From Roseovarius sp. (GTDB taxonomy: Bacteria; Pseudomonadota; Alphaproteobacteria; Rhodobacterales; Rhodobacteraceae): a stretch of 19,665 nucleotides of DNA. The notes beneath the pieces are model-generated. The model was not told the DNA's origin. It searched no databases and saw nothing but the letters and a program-made list of their open reading frames with translations. Of this stretch, positions 1-7,694 are shown piece after piece. Position 1 is the stretch's first letter. Each line of letters opens with the position of its first letter. The stretch is taken from assembly GCA_007125415.1 (NCBI GenBank), contig SLDH01000339.1, positions 1 through 19,665 on the forward strand, given 5' to 3'. Both the position numbers and the translations under genes were made by a program.

Positions 1-22
1 ATACTCAAACCAGAAAGAAAGC

Positions 23-40
23 GCGCGCCGCAAGGCGCGC
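23..40 (-). terminator. Rho-independent terminator of the IalB-like gene
   Basis: A 7-bp GC-only stem (GCGCGCC / GGCGCGC) closes on a GCAA tetraloop. Read on the minus strand, it is followed directly by a T-rich stretch (CTTTCTTTCT). It lies about 40 bases past the stop codon of the minus-strand gene ending at 82. On the plus strand there is no T tract after the stem, so it should act mainly on leftward transcription. Confidence 0.7.
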
Positions 41-81
41 ACATTCGGGTCATGGCACGCGCAGCTATCCGCAGCAGGTGA

Positions 82-609
82 TCAGTTACAGCGCTTCTCG
101 GCTTCTTCGACGGCGGCAGTGTAGCCCATGAGCGAAAAGGTGTCTTTCGTTGTCGTCCCGCGTGACGATCGCCCGGTCAGCACCGCATCGACACCCCGCT
201 TGAAGGCGGAAATGATCTGCGCATCCTCCGATGTGCTGGCGGGCCATGCCCATTGCCCTTCGGAGAAGAGCTCGAACTCGGTGCCGCCGATATCGAGGTT
301 GACCGTTGAGCCGCTGGCGAAGGGATAACCGCCAGTGAAGGCAACCTGACCATTCACCCCGGCTTCCGGGCGATAGAACGTCATCAGCAGGATATCCCCG
401 CGACGCACGGCGACCACGCGCCCGTCACGAGTGTTCACGGTTTCCGTCGGGGACGACACCGCCCAACATTCCCTCGGATTCTGATCCTCGAACACGCTCC
501 AGGCCGTATTCGCCGCCACCTGATTGGTGCTTTCTTCCTGAGCCGTCGCTCCGCCTGCGACAAACGCCATTACGGTCGCTGCCATCACCGATGAAAGTCG
601 TGATATCAT
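82..609 (-). CDS. IalB-like (invasion-associated locus B family) exported protein
   Basis: The 175-residue product begins with a clear signal peptide (MISRLSSVMAATVMAFVAGG, likely cleaved after ATA near residue 23). The mature part has the small secreted-domain pattern of the IalB family: an early Cys in NPRECWAVSS, a central segment RRGDILLMTFYRPEAG, and a final Cys in EKRC, which may pair with the first. IalB proteins are periplasmic or secreted; the founding Bartonella member is linked to erythrocyte invasion, but free-living alphaproteobacteria carry many homologues of unknown role. The start at 609 is preferred because TTGGAGG lies about 8 bases upstream and because it places the signal peptide at the N terminus. 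The reading frame stays open to 927, but that extension runs into the divergent asparaginase gene and is unlikely to be coding. The family call rests on pattern recognition. Confidence 0.72.
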   Translation of the reverse strand: MISRLSSVMAATVMAFVAGGATAQEESTNQVAANTAWSVFEDQNPRECWAVSSPTETVNTRDGRVVAVRRGDILLMTFYRPEAGVNGQVAFTGGYPFASGSTVNLDIGGTEFELFSEGQWAWPASTSEDAQIISAFKRGVDAVLTGRSSRGTTTKDTFSLMGYTAAVEEAEKRCN

Positions 610-796
610 CTGTCCAGCCTCCAAGCTGCGCTTTTGCCTCAAACTCCCGGGCCGCCGCAGATCCTTCATCGGGATTTCTTGCGACACCTTGCCCGCCTTG
701 CACTCGACATTGCTACAATAGCCTGAAACACACGACAGGCGAAAGTTTGAATTGGCGGGTTTCCGCACATTCGCGGTGCCAGGGGAGATCACAATC

Positions 797-1792
797 ATGT
801 CAAGCGCCATTCCATTGGTCGAAATCTGGCGCGGCCCGGTGGTGGAAAGCCTGCACCGGGGCCATGCTGTCATCTGCGATGCCTCCGGCCAGATCGTCGA
901 GGCCTGGGGCGATCCGGATGCCTGCATCTATCCGCGCAGTTCGGCCAAGATGATTCAGGCTCTGCCACTCATCGAGAGCGGAGCGGCAGCCGCGCATGGC
1001 CTGACATCCGCGCATCTCGCCCTCGCCTGTGCCTCGCATAATGCCGCAGCGATCCATACCGACCGTGTCCAGGCATGGCTTGCATCACTGGGCCTGTCGG
1101 ATGCGGATCTGCGCTGTGGCCCGCAAGACCCCGAAGACCGCCCCGCGCGTGACGCGCTGATCCGTGCCGGGCACAGCCCTTGCCAGTATCACAACAACTG
1201 TTCGGGCAAGCATTCAGGCTTTCTCACGCTGAGCCGCCATCTGGGCGGCGGGCCGGAATATGCCGAGATAGGCCATCCGGTTCAGCGCGCCTGCCAAGCG
1301 GCCTTCGAGGAGGTCACGGGCGAAACCTCACCCGGATTCGGGATCGACGGCTGCTCGGCACCCAATTTCCTGACGTCATTGCAGGGTATGGCCCGTGCCA
1401 TGGCTTTCTTTGCAACAGCAGAGGCAGGCACCAGCGCCCGCCACCGCGCCGCCACACAGCTCTGGCGCGCGATGGTAACACATCCCGATCTTGTCGCTGG
1501 CGAAGGGCGCGCCTGCACGATGCTCATGCGCGCCTGCACAGAGCCTGTCGCACTCAAGACAGGGGCGGAAGGGGTCTTCATCGCCATCCTGCCGGAGCGC
1601 GGGCTGGGTGTCGCACTCAAGATCGCCGATGGTGCCACACGCGCCGCCGAATGCGCCATCGCCTCGATCCTCGTGCGGTTGGGCGTACTGGACGCGCAGC
1701 ATCCCGCCGCACGGCACTATCGCAACGCCGCTCTTCTCAATCGGCGGAATATCACCACCGGAACGATGCGACCCGTCCAGGCGCTTGGCTGA
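797..1792 (+). CDS. ansA: L-asparaginase, AnsA/ReAV type (asparaginase II family)
   Basis: The 331-residue enzyme should hydrolyse L-asparagine to aspartate and ammonia in the cytoplasm (no signal peptide). It belongs to the Rhizobium etli AnsA/ReAV family (PF06089), unrelated to the E. coli AnsA/AnsB fold. Residues I recall from the ReAV structure fall at the same or nearly the same numbers. They are Ser48 and Lys51 in the SSAK motif (first Ser-Lys tandem), Ser80 (second tandem), Cys135 and Lys138 in NCSGKHSGF, and Asp184 and Cys186 in GIDGCSAPNF as the other metal ligands. Lys254 in KTGAEG is the probable partner of Ser80. The start at 797 has GGGGAG about 10 bases upstream; an in-frame ATG at 752 lacks a convincing site and would add 15 atypical residues. 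The gene is transcribed divergently from the IalB-like gene. Confidence 0.9.
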   Translation: MSSAIPLVEIWRGPVVESLHRGHAVICDASGQIVEAWGDPDACIYPRSSAKMIQALPLIESGAAAAHGLTSAHLALACASHNAAAIHTDRVQAWLASLGLSDADLRCGPQDPEDRPARDALIRAGHSPCQYHNNCSGKHSGFLTLSRHLGGGPEYAEIGHPVQRACQAAFEEVTGETSPGFGIDGCSAPNFLTSLQGMARAMAFFATAEAGTSARHRAATQLWRAMVTHPDLVAGEGRACTMLMRACTEPVALKTGAEGVFIAILPERGLGVALKIADGATRAAECAIASILVRLGVLDAQHPAARHYRNAALLNRRNITTGTMRPVQALG

Positions 1793-1793
1793 C

Positions 1794-1810
1794 GGTTTCC
1801 CGCCGAAACC
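1794..1810 (+). other. Hairpin directly after the asparaginase stop codon
   Basis: GGTTTC and GAAACC form a 6-bp stem around a CCGCC loop, starting one base after the ansA stop; a flanking C-G pair extends it to 7 bp. There is no T tract behind it, so it is only a weak terminator candidate or an RNA 3'-end stabiliser. Confidence 0.35.
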
Positions 1811-1839
1811 GCCCCCTCGGGTCGGCGGCGTTCTGCCCG

Positions 1840-1861
1840 CCCGTGAGAAGCCCGTGAGAAG
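1840..1861. repeat. Perfect tandem duplication of an 11-base unit
   Basis: CCCGTGAGAAG occurs twice head-to-tail (1840-1850 and 1851-1861) in the gap between ansA and the EF-hand gene. It looks like a recent slippage duplication. No coding or regulatory role is evident. Confidence 0.75.
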
Positions 1862-1953
1862 CGGCGACACACCGCACAGTGTGCCGCGCCATTTCGGTGC
1901 TCTTCCGCAACTTCACAGGCTTCCGGAAGACAGGGAGGGACAGGCGGCCAGCA

Positions 1954-1975
1954 CGCCTGCAACTTGCTGCAGGCG
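1954..1975 (+). other. Strong hairpin upstream of the EF-hand gene
   Basis: CGCCTGCA and TGCAGGCG form a perfect 8-bp stem around a 6-base loop (ACTTGC), ending 47 bases before the ATG at 2023. No T tract follows. It could be a 5'-leader structure of the EF-hand mRNA or a Rho-dependent end signal for the asparaginase transcript; the sequence does not decide between them. Confidence 0.45.
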
Positions 1976-2022
1976 GGAGTGCATGCGCTTCCGCCAAACG
2001 CAAAGTTGAAAGGAAACCCGAC

Positions 2023-2268
2023 ATGACCAAAGGACTCTCAATCACGACCGCCGCCTTCGCGGTTTCGCTGCCGCTTACTGCGCTGGCGGTAACGCTGGAG
2101 GACATGGATACAAACGGTGACGGTGTCGTCACCATGGACGAATTCATGACCGCCATGCCGGAGGTGGATCCCGACCTCTTCTCCGCCATCGATGTCAATT
2201 CGGATGGCGTTCTGGATGCCGAGGAAATCGACGCCGCCAAGGCGTCCGGCCTCCTGCCGGAAGGCTAG
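2023..2268 (+). CDS. Small exported EF-hand calcium-binding protein
   Basis: The 81-residue protein has an N-terminal signal peptide (about residues 1-22, MTKGLSITTAAFAVSLPLTA then LA). The mature protein is almost entirely a pair of EF-hand loops. Loop 1 has ligands D29, N31, D33, G34 and E40; loop 2 has D57, N59, D61, G62 and E68. Both match the DxNxDGxxxxxE consensus, so calcium binding is likely and location periplasmic or extracellular. The ATG at 2023 is preceded by AAAGGAAA about 7 bases upstream, and the upstream in-frame extension (to 1879) has no signal-peptide character. Its partner and function are unknown. It may serve as a calcium buffer or sensor, but nothing in the neighbourhood assigns a pathway. 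Confidence 0.85.
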   Translation: MTKGLSITTAAFAVSLPLTALAVTLEDMDTNGDGVVTMDEFMTAMPEVDPDLFSAIDVNSDGVLDAEEIDAAKASGLLPEG

Positions 2269-2300
2269 GCGCAGCGCCGTCGCGCAACGATATCGCAGGC

Positions 2301-2328
2301 ATCCCGGGAGCGTAGGCTCTCCCGGGGT
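2301..2328. terminator. Probable bidirectional terminator between convergent genes
   Basis: CCCGGGAG (2303-2310) pairs with CTCCCGGG (2319-2326) around an 8-base loop, with an A-T and a G-T pair extending the stem outward. It sits between the EF-hand gene (plus, ends 2268) and the Hint gene (minus, ends 2427). A second CCCGGGAG at 2339-2346 can compete for the same central arm. No clear T tract is present on either strand, so terminator activity is inferred from position and stem strength. Confidence 0.45.
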
Positions 2329-2426
2329 GTCTGCGGGGCCCGGGAGCTGAAGATCCCTGCCACGACGGGACTTCATACGCGAAACCGGAGAATTGCACCG
2401 CGCCGCGTACGGCCCGTCAGCAGGGG

Positions 2427-3434
2427 TCAGGCAACCAGCGCGCTCTCCCAGCCGCGCAGGCTCGGGCGAACGGTCGAGCGTTGCATACCCCGATTCGCTC
2501 CAGCCTGCTGAAACATTTCGGGAAAAAGCATCGCGATCTCATCACGGGCCGCCCCGTTCAGACGGTCCAATGCGACGGACCCAAGATGCAGGCTTTCGCT
2601 CGGAATACCTTCGGCCCAGATCACCTCATGTTGATCGAAGGCAAGATGCACATAGCGCACCCGGCGGCATGCGACCTGACGGATCGTTGTGCCATTCACC
2701 AGATGGACCGCCGGAACCAGAACCTGCCTGTTCCCAAAATAGAGCTCGGTGCGCCAATCGCCCATGAGCATCCGATGTTGGGGCGATACACGCAGATCAC
2801 GACGGTTGCCCAGCGCCTCCGACCTGATCTCGACAGGCGCCATCGCCGCCCTGCCCGAAACCTCGCGCTGGCCGACCCAGCGGACCGGCTGGAGCCCGCG
2901 ATCCAACGTGCGCACCAGATCACCGACGCGAATGCTCTCGATGGGTTGCGGGCCATGCGCCGCCTCGATCATCGTGCCGGCCGCGAAACAGGGAAACACC
3001 GGAGGCTCGGGCGAAAATGTCTCGAAGGAAAGCTGCTGATCACGGGGCGGGTCCGCACCGGGGCCGTATTGGGAGCTGCCCGAACTCACCCCGTTCGCGT
3101 CGAAGATGATATTTGCGGGGCTCGTGAAGATCTGATGCTCAGCCGAAGAGGCGCGCCCCTGAAACTGGTCATGCTGCGGATTGAGACTGGAAAAAAGTGG
3201 CGGCTCCGGCGGATCGCTTTCGGGCCATGCATATATGTCGACGAACTGCCCATTCGAGAAAAGCTGATCACCCTCGTTCACCTGCCGGATCACGATCCGA
3301 AAAATATCCGTCGCACTTCCGAGAGGCTCCACACCTGACAGAGTGACCTTCATTCCATTATTGTTTCCGGATGTGGAAACACTGCTGAAAGTGCCGATCT
3401 CGTCACCGGTCACAAAAATCTCAACTTCAGCCAC
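2427..3434 (-). CDS. Hint-domain (Hedgehog/intein-type) protein
   Basis: The 335-residue protein has two parts. Residues 1 to about 145 form an N-terminal region I do not recognise, rich in Gly, Ser, Asn and Pro and predicted non-membrane. From Cys149 there is a Hint_2-type domain (PF13403): CFAAGTMIEAAHG with the nucleophilic Cys149, GDLVRTLDRGLQPVRWVG, SPQHRML with His220 in an SxxH block resembling the TxxH of Hedgehog, then FDQHEVIWAEGIPSESL. Hint domains catalyse an N-S acyl shift at the Cys and can cleave the chain before it. No C-terminal intein His-Asn is seen, so splicing is not expected. Such proteins are abundant in Rhodobacteraceae, often attached to secreted passengers. No classical signal peptide is visible. 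The start at 3434 has AAAGGG about 10 bases upstream. Function is unknown. Confidence 0.8.
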   Translation of the reverse strand: MAEVEIFVTGDEIGTFSSVSTSGNNNGMKVTLSGVEPLGSATDIFRIVIRQVNEGDQLFSNGQFVDIYAWPESDPPEPPLFSSLNPQHDQFQGRASSAEHQIFTSPANIIFDANGVSSGSSQYGPGADPPRDQQLSFETFSPEPPVFPCFAAGTMIEAAHGPQPIESIRVGDLVRTLDRGLQPVRWVGQREVSGRAAMAPVEIRSEALGNRRDLRVSPQHRMLMGDWRTELYFGNRQVLVPAVHLVNGTTIRQVACRRVRYVHLAFDQHEVIWAEGIPSESLHLGSVALDRLNGAARDEIAMLFPEMFQQAGANRGMQRSTVRPSLRGWESALVA

Positions 3435-3554
3435 GCGCGCGCCCTTTGCAACAGATCCCCCCAGGATTTGCTGCGAACTTTCCGGATGTTAACGGATTAT
3501 GAACCGGTTTTCAATCTGATCTCGCCGGCCATGAGGAGAACGGGCCAGAGCGCC

Positions 3555-4424
3555 TCAGACGCAGAACGTGTCCCGCCGATAGCCCTGCAGGAAGAGCAGC
3601 GCACTCAGATCGCCGTGATTGATGCGAATGTCACATTCTGCGGACACGCTTGGCTTGGCATGAAGCGCCACACCGGCCCCCGCGCGCCCCAGCATGCCAA
3701 GATCATTTGCACCATCCCCCACCGCGATCACATCCCCGCGTGATATTCCCAGCCGCGCCGTGATCTCTTCGAGCGCCTCGACCTTGGCCGCCCGGCCCAG
3801 AATGGGCCTTTCGACATCCCCGGTGAGCTTTCCACGCTCCACCAGCAACCTGTTCGCCCGGTTTTCATCGAACCCCAGCACATCGGCCACCCGGGCGGTG
3901 AAAGCCGTGAACCCGCCCGAGACAAGCGCCGTATAGGCCCCCTGCGCCCGCATCGTCGCCACCAGCGCGCGCCCACCGGGCATGAAGGTGATCCGCTCGT
4001 CCAGCACCTTGGTGATCACCGCCTCCTCGAGCCCCCTCAGCAGGGCCACCCGCTCGATGAGGGCGCCGTCGAAATCGAGCTCACCATTCATCGCGCGTGC
4101 GGTGATCTGACGGACATGCGCGCCGACACCCGCCTCCTCGGCCAATTCGTCGATGCATTCCTGGCAGATCATGGTGCTGTCCATATCCGCCAACAGCATC
4201 TTCTTGCGCCGCCCTTGCGCGGGCTGCACCGCAAGATCGACGCGCAACCGCTGCATCTCCTCCCAGACGTCCCAGCGATTGCCCGGCACTGACCCGACAT
4301 TGAATTCCGCCGCCTCGTCAGGCGACAACCAGAGCGCCTCTCCACCGCCCCAGGCATTGCGCAGCGCCTCGACCAGCGCAGGCTCCAGCGCGCCCGGCGG
4401 CGAGATGAGGGATATTGTGAACAT
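3555..4424 (-). CDS. serB: Phosphoserine phosphatase
   Basis: The 289-residue enzyme of the HAD superfamily catalyses the last step of serine biosynthesis, phosphoserine to serine plus phosphate, in the cytoplasm. An N-terminal ACT-like regulatory segment (about 1-70) precedes the HAD core. The catalytic nucleophile and acid are Asp80 and Asp82 in DMDST. The phosphate-binding Ser169 is in VSGGFTAF, Lys214 follows in GRAAKVEAL, and the Mg-binding motif GDGAND spans 236-241. All key residues are intact and the length is normal for SerB. The start at 4424 is chosen because the family N terminus begins there (MFTISLISPP). A frame extension to 4685 has no homologous character. The Shine-Dalgarno is weak (GGGGAC about 9 bases upstream). 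Other serine-pathway genes are not in the window. Confidence 0.93.
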   Translation of the reverse strand: MFTISLISPPGALEPALVEALRNAWGGGEALWLSPDEAAEFNVGSVPGNRWDVWEEMQRLRVDLAVQPAQGRRKKMLLADMDSTMICQECIDELAEEAGVGAHVRQITARAMNGELDFDGALIERVALLRGLEEAVITKVLDERITFMPGGRALVATMRAQGAYTALVSGGFTAFTARVADVLGFDENRANRLLVERGKLTGDVERPILGRAAKVEALEEITARLGISRGDVIAVGDGANDLGMLGRAGAGVALHAKPSVSAECDIRINHGDLSALLFLQGYRRDTFCV

Positions 4425-4739
4425 GAAGTGACGTCCCCAGTCTTGCATTGCGTCAAGTTCACCCGTTACCGCAGATTTACGCCTGCCTTCAAAACCCGCC
4501 GAAACAACAAAGAACTGGCGGCTTTGACTCTGAGATACCCTGACTTCCACCTTGGCTAGCACAACATCCCGGACAGTCACAGTAACAATGCAGCGGCATC
4601 CACGACGCCGGGCTCGATCAACCGCGCCCGCCTGACCCGTGCAGGCCCAACATCCCGGCACGGGCCCTGATATCCAGGCTTGCATCGACAGGCAGGCGCA
4701 TCCCGTCTATCCTGCCCTTCGATCAGACAAGGAGCGCTC
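4425..4739. other. 315-bp non-coding gap between divergent serB and the BLUF gene
   Basis: This divergent intergenic stretch must hold the promoters of serB (leftward) and the BLUF gene (rightward), but I find no convincing -35/-10 pair for either. It contains a hairpin-capable sequence (CCCGTGC at 4636-4642 with GCACGGG at 4658-4664, 15-base loop) and a repeated 10-mer AACATCCCGG (4563-4572 and 4649-4658). I see no small gene or RNA gene in it. Confidence 0.6.
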
Positions 4740-5150
4740 ATGGCCCTCATGCAATTGGTGTACGCATCACAACCCTTCGGCTTCGACAGATCGATGCTCG
4801 CGGGCATTCTTCTCGATGCGCGTCGCTGCAACGAGCGCGATGACATCACCGGCGCACTCATCGCCCGGCAGGATCTCTATCTGCAACTGCTCGAAGGACC
4901 CGAGGACAAGGTCTGCGCAACCTACCGGCGCATCAGGCAGGATGACCGCCACATCGATGTGGTTCCTCTCGTCGAGCGCAGTATCGACATCCGCCTCTTC
5001 CCCGGCTGGGCCATGCGGGATGACCCTGCACAAAGCTGGATCTGGACCATGGAAGAGGTGGCAGACGGTGCCGTGTCCCGTGCCACCGAGGATGAGGTTC
5101 TGGGGTTTTTCAGACGGCTGGCCGATATGAACGTCGCTCCCGGAGCCTGA
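4740..5150 (+). CDS. Stand-alone BLUF-domain blue-light photoreceptor
   Basis: The 136-residue protein consists of one BLUF domain (about residues 3-95) plus a short C-terminal cap and no effector domain. BLUF domains bind FAD and rewire a Tyr-Gln hydrogen-bond network under blue light. The known functional positions are present: Tyr8 in LVYAS, Asn31 and the DITGAL segment for flavin binding, Gln49 in YLQLLEG, Trp90 and Met92 in PGWAM. These line up with Slr1694/PixD-type short BLUF proteins, which signal through protein partners. The start at 4740 is set by AAGGAG about 6 bases upstream. A longer frame from 4680 is not supported. The output partner is not evident: the neighbours are serB and pheT, which suggest no light-related pathway. 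Confidence 0.92.
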   Translation: MALMQLVYASQPFGFDRSMLAGILLDARRCNERDDITGALIARQDLYLQLLEGPEDKVCATYRRIRQDDRHIDVVPLVERSIDIRLFPGWAMRDDPAQSWIWTMEEVADGAVSRATEDEVLGFFRRLADMNVAPGA

Positions 5151-5153
5151 CGG

Positions 5154-5182
5154 GCCCTGCTTCATTTTGCCAAAAATACTCA
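5154..5182 (+). repeat. Copy 1 of a 29-base post-stop intergenic element
   Basis: This stretch is base-for-base identical to 10019-10047. It begins three bases after the BLUF stop codon. Its core TTTTGCCAAAA is an 11-base palindrome with a single central base, followed by ATACTC. A diverged copy lies at 8151-8175. Confidence 0.85.
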
Positions 5183-5251
5183 AGGCCCTTCCCCCTCAAC
5201 AGCGCATAGGCTAAAGCGCCGAAAACCCTGTCATTCGCGGAAAAGAGACCC

Positions 5252-7651
5252 ATGAAGTTCACTCTCTCCTGGTTGAAGGACCATCTCGACACCAGCGCCT
5301 CGGTCGATGCCATCACCGACGCCCTGACGGATCTCGGGCTCGAGGTGGAAGACGTCTGGAACCCGGCCGCGCGACTGAAGGACTTCACCATCGGCAAGGT
5401 CACCCATGCCGAGCCGCATCCCGATGCGGACCGGCTGCGCGTCTGCCAGGTTCTCACCGATCAGGGCAGCCTGCAGATCATCTGCGGCGCGCCCAATGCA
5501 CGCACGGGTATCACCGTCGTCGTCGCCCGGCCCGGCACCTATGTGCCGGGGATCGACACTACCATCGGTGTCGGCAGGATCCGCGGCGTGGAAAGCCATG
5601 GCATGATGTGCTCCGAGCGCGAGATGGAACTTTCCGACGAGCATGACGGCATTATCGAACTGCCCTCGGGCGAGGTTGGCGAGCGCTTCACCGATTGGCT
5701 GGCCCGACATGATCCGGCCAGGGTCGATCCGGTGATCGAGATCGCCATAACCCCGAACCGGCCCGACGCGCTTGGCGTGCGCGGCATCGCCCGCGATCTG
5801 GCCGCGCGCGGCCTCGGCACGCTGAAGCCGGCTGCAATCGCACAGGTTGAAGGGCAGTTTCCCTGCCCGATTGCTGTGGAGATTGATGAAGATACGCAAG
5901 AGTATGGTTGTCATGTCTTCGCAGGGCGGCTGATCCGCGGCGTGGACAACGGACCGTCCCCGGACTGGCTGCAGGCCCGCCTGCGGGCGATCGGCCTCCG
6001 GCCGATTTCCGCGCTCGTGGATATCACCAATTTCTTCACCTATGATACCAATCGCCCCTTGCATGTCTTCGACGCCGACAAGCTCTCGGGCAACCTGCGC
6101 ATCCATCGGGCGCAAGGCGGTGAACGCATGATCGGGCTCGACGAAAAGGCGTATTGCTTTTCCAAGGGCCAGGTGGTGATTTCCGATGATGCGGGCATCG
6201 AGAGCATCGCGGGCATCATGGGCGGGCTCGCCACCGGCTGCACGGAAGGTACCACAAATGTCTTTCTCGAAGCGGCTGTCTGGGATCATATCCAGATCGC
6301 CCAGACCGGACGCGCGCTCAAGATCAATTCCGACTCGCGCTATCGCAATGAGCGTGGCATCGATCCGGCCTTCAACATGCCGGCTCTTGACCTGGCCACG
6401 CAGATGATCCTCGATCTTTGCGGCGGCGCCCCCTCGGAGTTTGTCGTGGCCGGTACCGTGCCGGATGTAAGCCGCAGCTATCCGCTCGATCCGGCGCGGG
6501 TGCGCTCTCTGGTGGGTATGGACATCCCCGAAAGCGAGCAGCGTCAGACGCTGACAGCACTCGGGTTCCGGATGGAGGGCAATATGGCCCATGTCCCAAG
6601 CTGGCGGCCCGACATACAGGGCCAGGCAGATCTCGTCGAAGAGGTCGCGCGCATCGCCTCGCTCACACGGCTGGAAGGGCGGCCCATGGCCCGCACCGGC
6701 AGCGGCGTGCCGAAACCGATCCTGTCGCCTGCGCAAAAGCGCGAACAGATCGCCCGCCGCACTGCGGCCACGCTGGGGTATGATGAATGCGTCACCTACA
6801 GCTTCATCGACCATGCCAGCGCCACGCTTTTCGGAGGCGGCTCGGAGGCTACCCGCCTTGCCAATCCGATCAGTTCGGAGATGAGCCACATGCGCCCGGC
6901 GCTGCTGCCGGGGCTCTTGCAGGCGGCCGCCCGCAATCAGGCGCGGGGCTTTGCCGATCTCGCCCTATTCGAACTGGGTCATGCCTTCCACGGTGGTGAG
7001 CCGGGCGACCAGCATCTGCAGCTTTCCGGCCTGCTTGTCGGGCGCACCGGCCCCAAGGACATGCATGGCACCAGCCGCCCGGTGGATCTCTTCGACGTGA
7101 AGGCCGATGCCGAAGCCGTGCTGGCCGCACTGGGGGCGCCTTCCAAGGTGCAGATCCTGCGGGGCGCGAGGGAATGGTGGCATCCCGGCCGCCACGGCAT
7201 GATCTGTCTGGGCCCCAAGAGGGTGCTGGGAGTCTTCGGAGAGCTTCACCCGAAGGTGCTGCGTGTCATGGATGTCAAGGGGCCCGCCATGGCCTTCACC
7301 CTCTGGCCCGAAGAAATTCCGTTGCCGCGCAACCAGACCCCCAATCGCGGTGCGCTGAACCTGCAGGATCTGCAAGCGGTGGAGCGGGATTTCGCCTTTG
7401 TCGTGGACCGCGACGTGGAATCGCTGGCGCTCATCAATGCCGCCGCCGCCGCGGACAAACAACTCATCTCGGATATCCGCATCTTCGATGAATTCATCGA
7501 CGACAGTCTCGGTGATGGTAAGAAATCGCTGGCGCTCACCGTTCGGCTGCAACCTGTCGACAAGACGCTGAAAGACAGCGATATCGAGGCCGTCAGCGCG
7601 AAAATCAGCGAGAAGGTCGCGGAGGCCACAGGCGGCACGTTGCGCGGTTGA
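5252..7651 (+). CDS. pheT: Phenylalanine--tRNA ligase beta subunit
   Basis: The 799-residue subunit of the alpha2-beta2 phenylalanyl-tRNA synthetase acts in the cytoplasm. Its catalytic partner PheS is not in the window. The domain order is the full-length bacterial one. An N-terminal coiled or helical lead (KFTLSWLKDHLDT) is followed by an EMAP/OB-type tRNA-binding domain (about 40-150, with HPDADRLRVCQV and GMMCSEREM). Next come the B3/B4 editing domain (about 205-365, with RNERGIDP just after), the B5 domain (about 395-470), the catalytic-like core with NPISSEMSHMRPALLPGLL, and a C-terminal ferredoxin-fold anticodon-binding domain (about 700-799, ending TLKDSDIEAVSAKISEKV). Start ATG at 5252 follows an A/G-rich AAAAGAGA. 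The gene is complete and shows no frameshift. Confidence 0.97.
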   Translation: MKFTLSWLKDHLDTSASVDAITDALTDLGLEVEDVWNPAARLKDFTIGKVTHAEPHPDADRLRVCQVLTDQGSLQIICGAPNARTGITVVVARPGTYVPGIDTTIGVGRIRGVESHGMMCSEREMELSDEHDGIIELPSGEVGERFTDWLARHDPARVDPVIEIAITPNRPDALGVRGIARDLAARGLGTLKPAAIAQVEGQFPCPIAVEIDEDTQEYGCHVFAGRLIRGVDNGPSPDWLQARLRAIGLRPISALVDITNFFTYDTNRPLHVFDADKLSGNLRIHRAQGGERMIGLDEKAYCFSKGQVVISDDAGIESIAGIMGGLATGCTEGTTNVFLEAAVWDHIQIAQTGRALKINSDSRYRNERGIDPAFNMPALDLATQMILDLCGGAPSEFVVAGTVPDVSRSYPLDPARVRSLVGMDIPESEQRQTLTALGFRMEGNMAHVPSWRPDIQGQADLVEEVARIASLTRLEGRPMARTGSGVPKPILSPAQKREQIARRTAATLGYDECVTYSFIDHASATLFGGGSEATRLANPISSEMSHMRPALLPGLLQAAARNQARGFADLALFELGHAFHGGEPGDQHLQLSGLLVGRTGPKDMHGTSRPVDLFDVKADAEAVLAALGAPSKVQILRGAREWWHPGRHGMICLGPKRVLGVFGELHPKVLRVMDVKGPAMAFTLWPEEIPLPRNQTPNRGALNLQDLQAVERDFAFVVDRDVESLALINAAAAADKQLISDIRIFDEFIDDSLGDGKKSLALTVRLQPVDKTLKDSDIEAVSAKISEKVAEATGGTLRG

Positions 7652-7694
7652 GCGCGCCATCCTGAATACCGCTCCAGCAAAGTCGAGGAATGAC

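Noticed and set aside
1..8. Fourth copy of the 29-base element at the left edge
   Set aside because: Only ATACTCAA is visible, too short to annotate; kept as a remark in the repeat finding.
689..719. Possible ansA promoter TTGCCC - 19 bp - TACAAT
   Set aside because: The spacer is long and the -35 match weak; not strong enough to annotate.
609..927. N-terminal extension of the IalB-like gene
   Set aside because: It would bury the signal peptide internally and overlap the divergent ansA; a good Shine-Dalgarno supports the start at 609.
4563..4658. Repeated 10-mer AACATCCCGG and a 7-bp stem with a 15-base loop upstream of the BLUF gene
   Set aside because: Short match and long loop are expected by chance in GC-rich DNA; mentioned only in the gap description.
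5231..6889. Minus-strand open frame of 552 codons opposite pheT
   Set aside because: It is antisense to a certain gene, low in complexity and has no recognisable domain; GC-rich codon bias on the sense strand explains the open frame.
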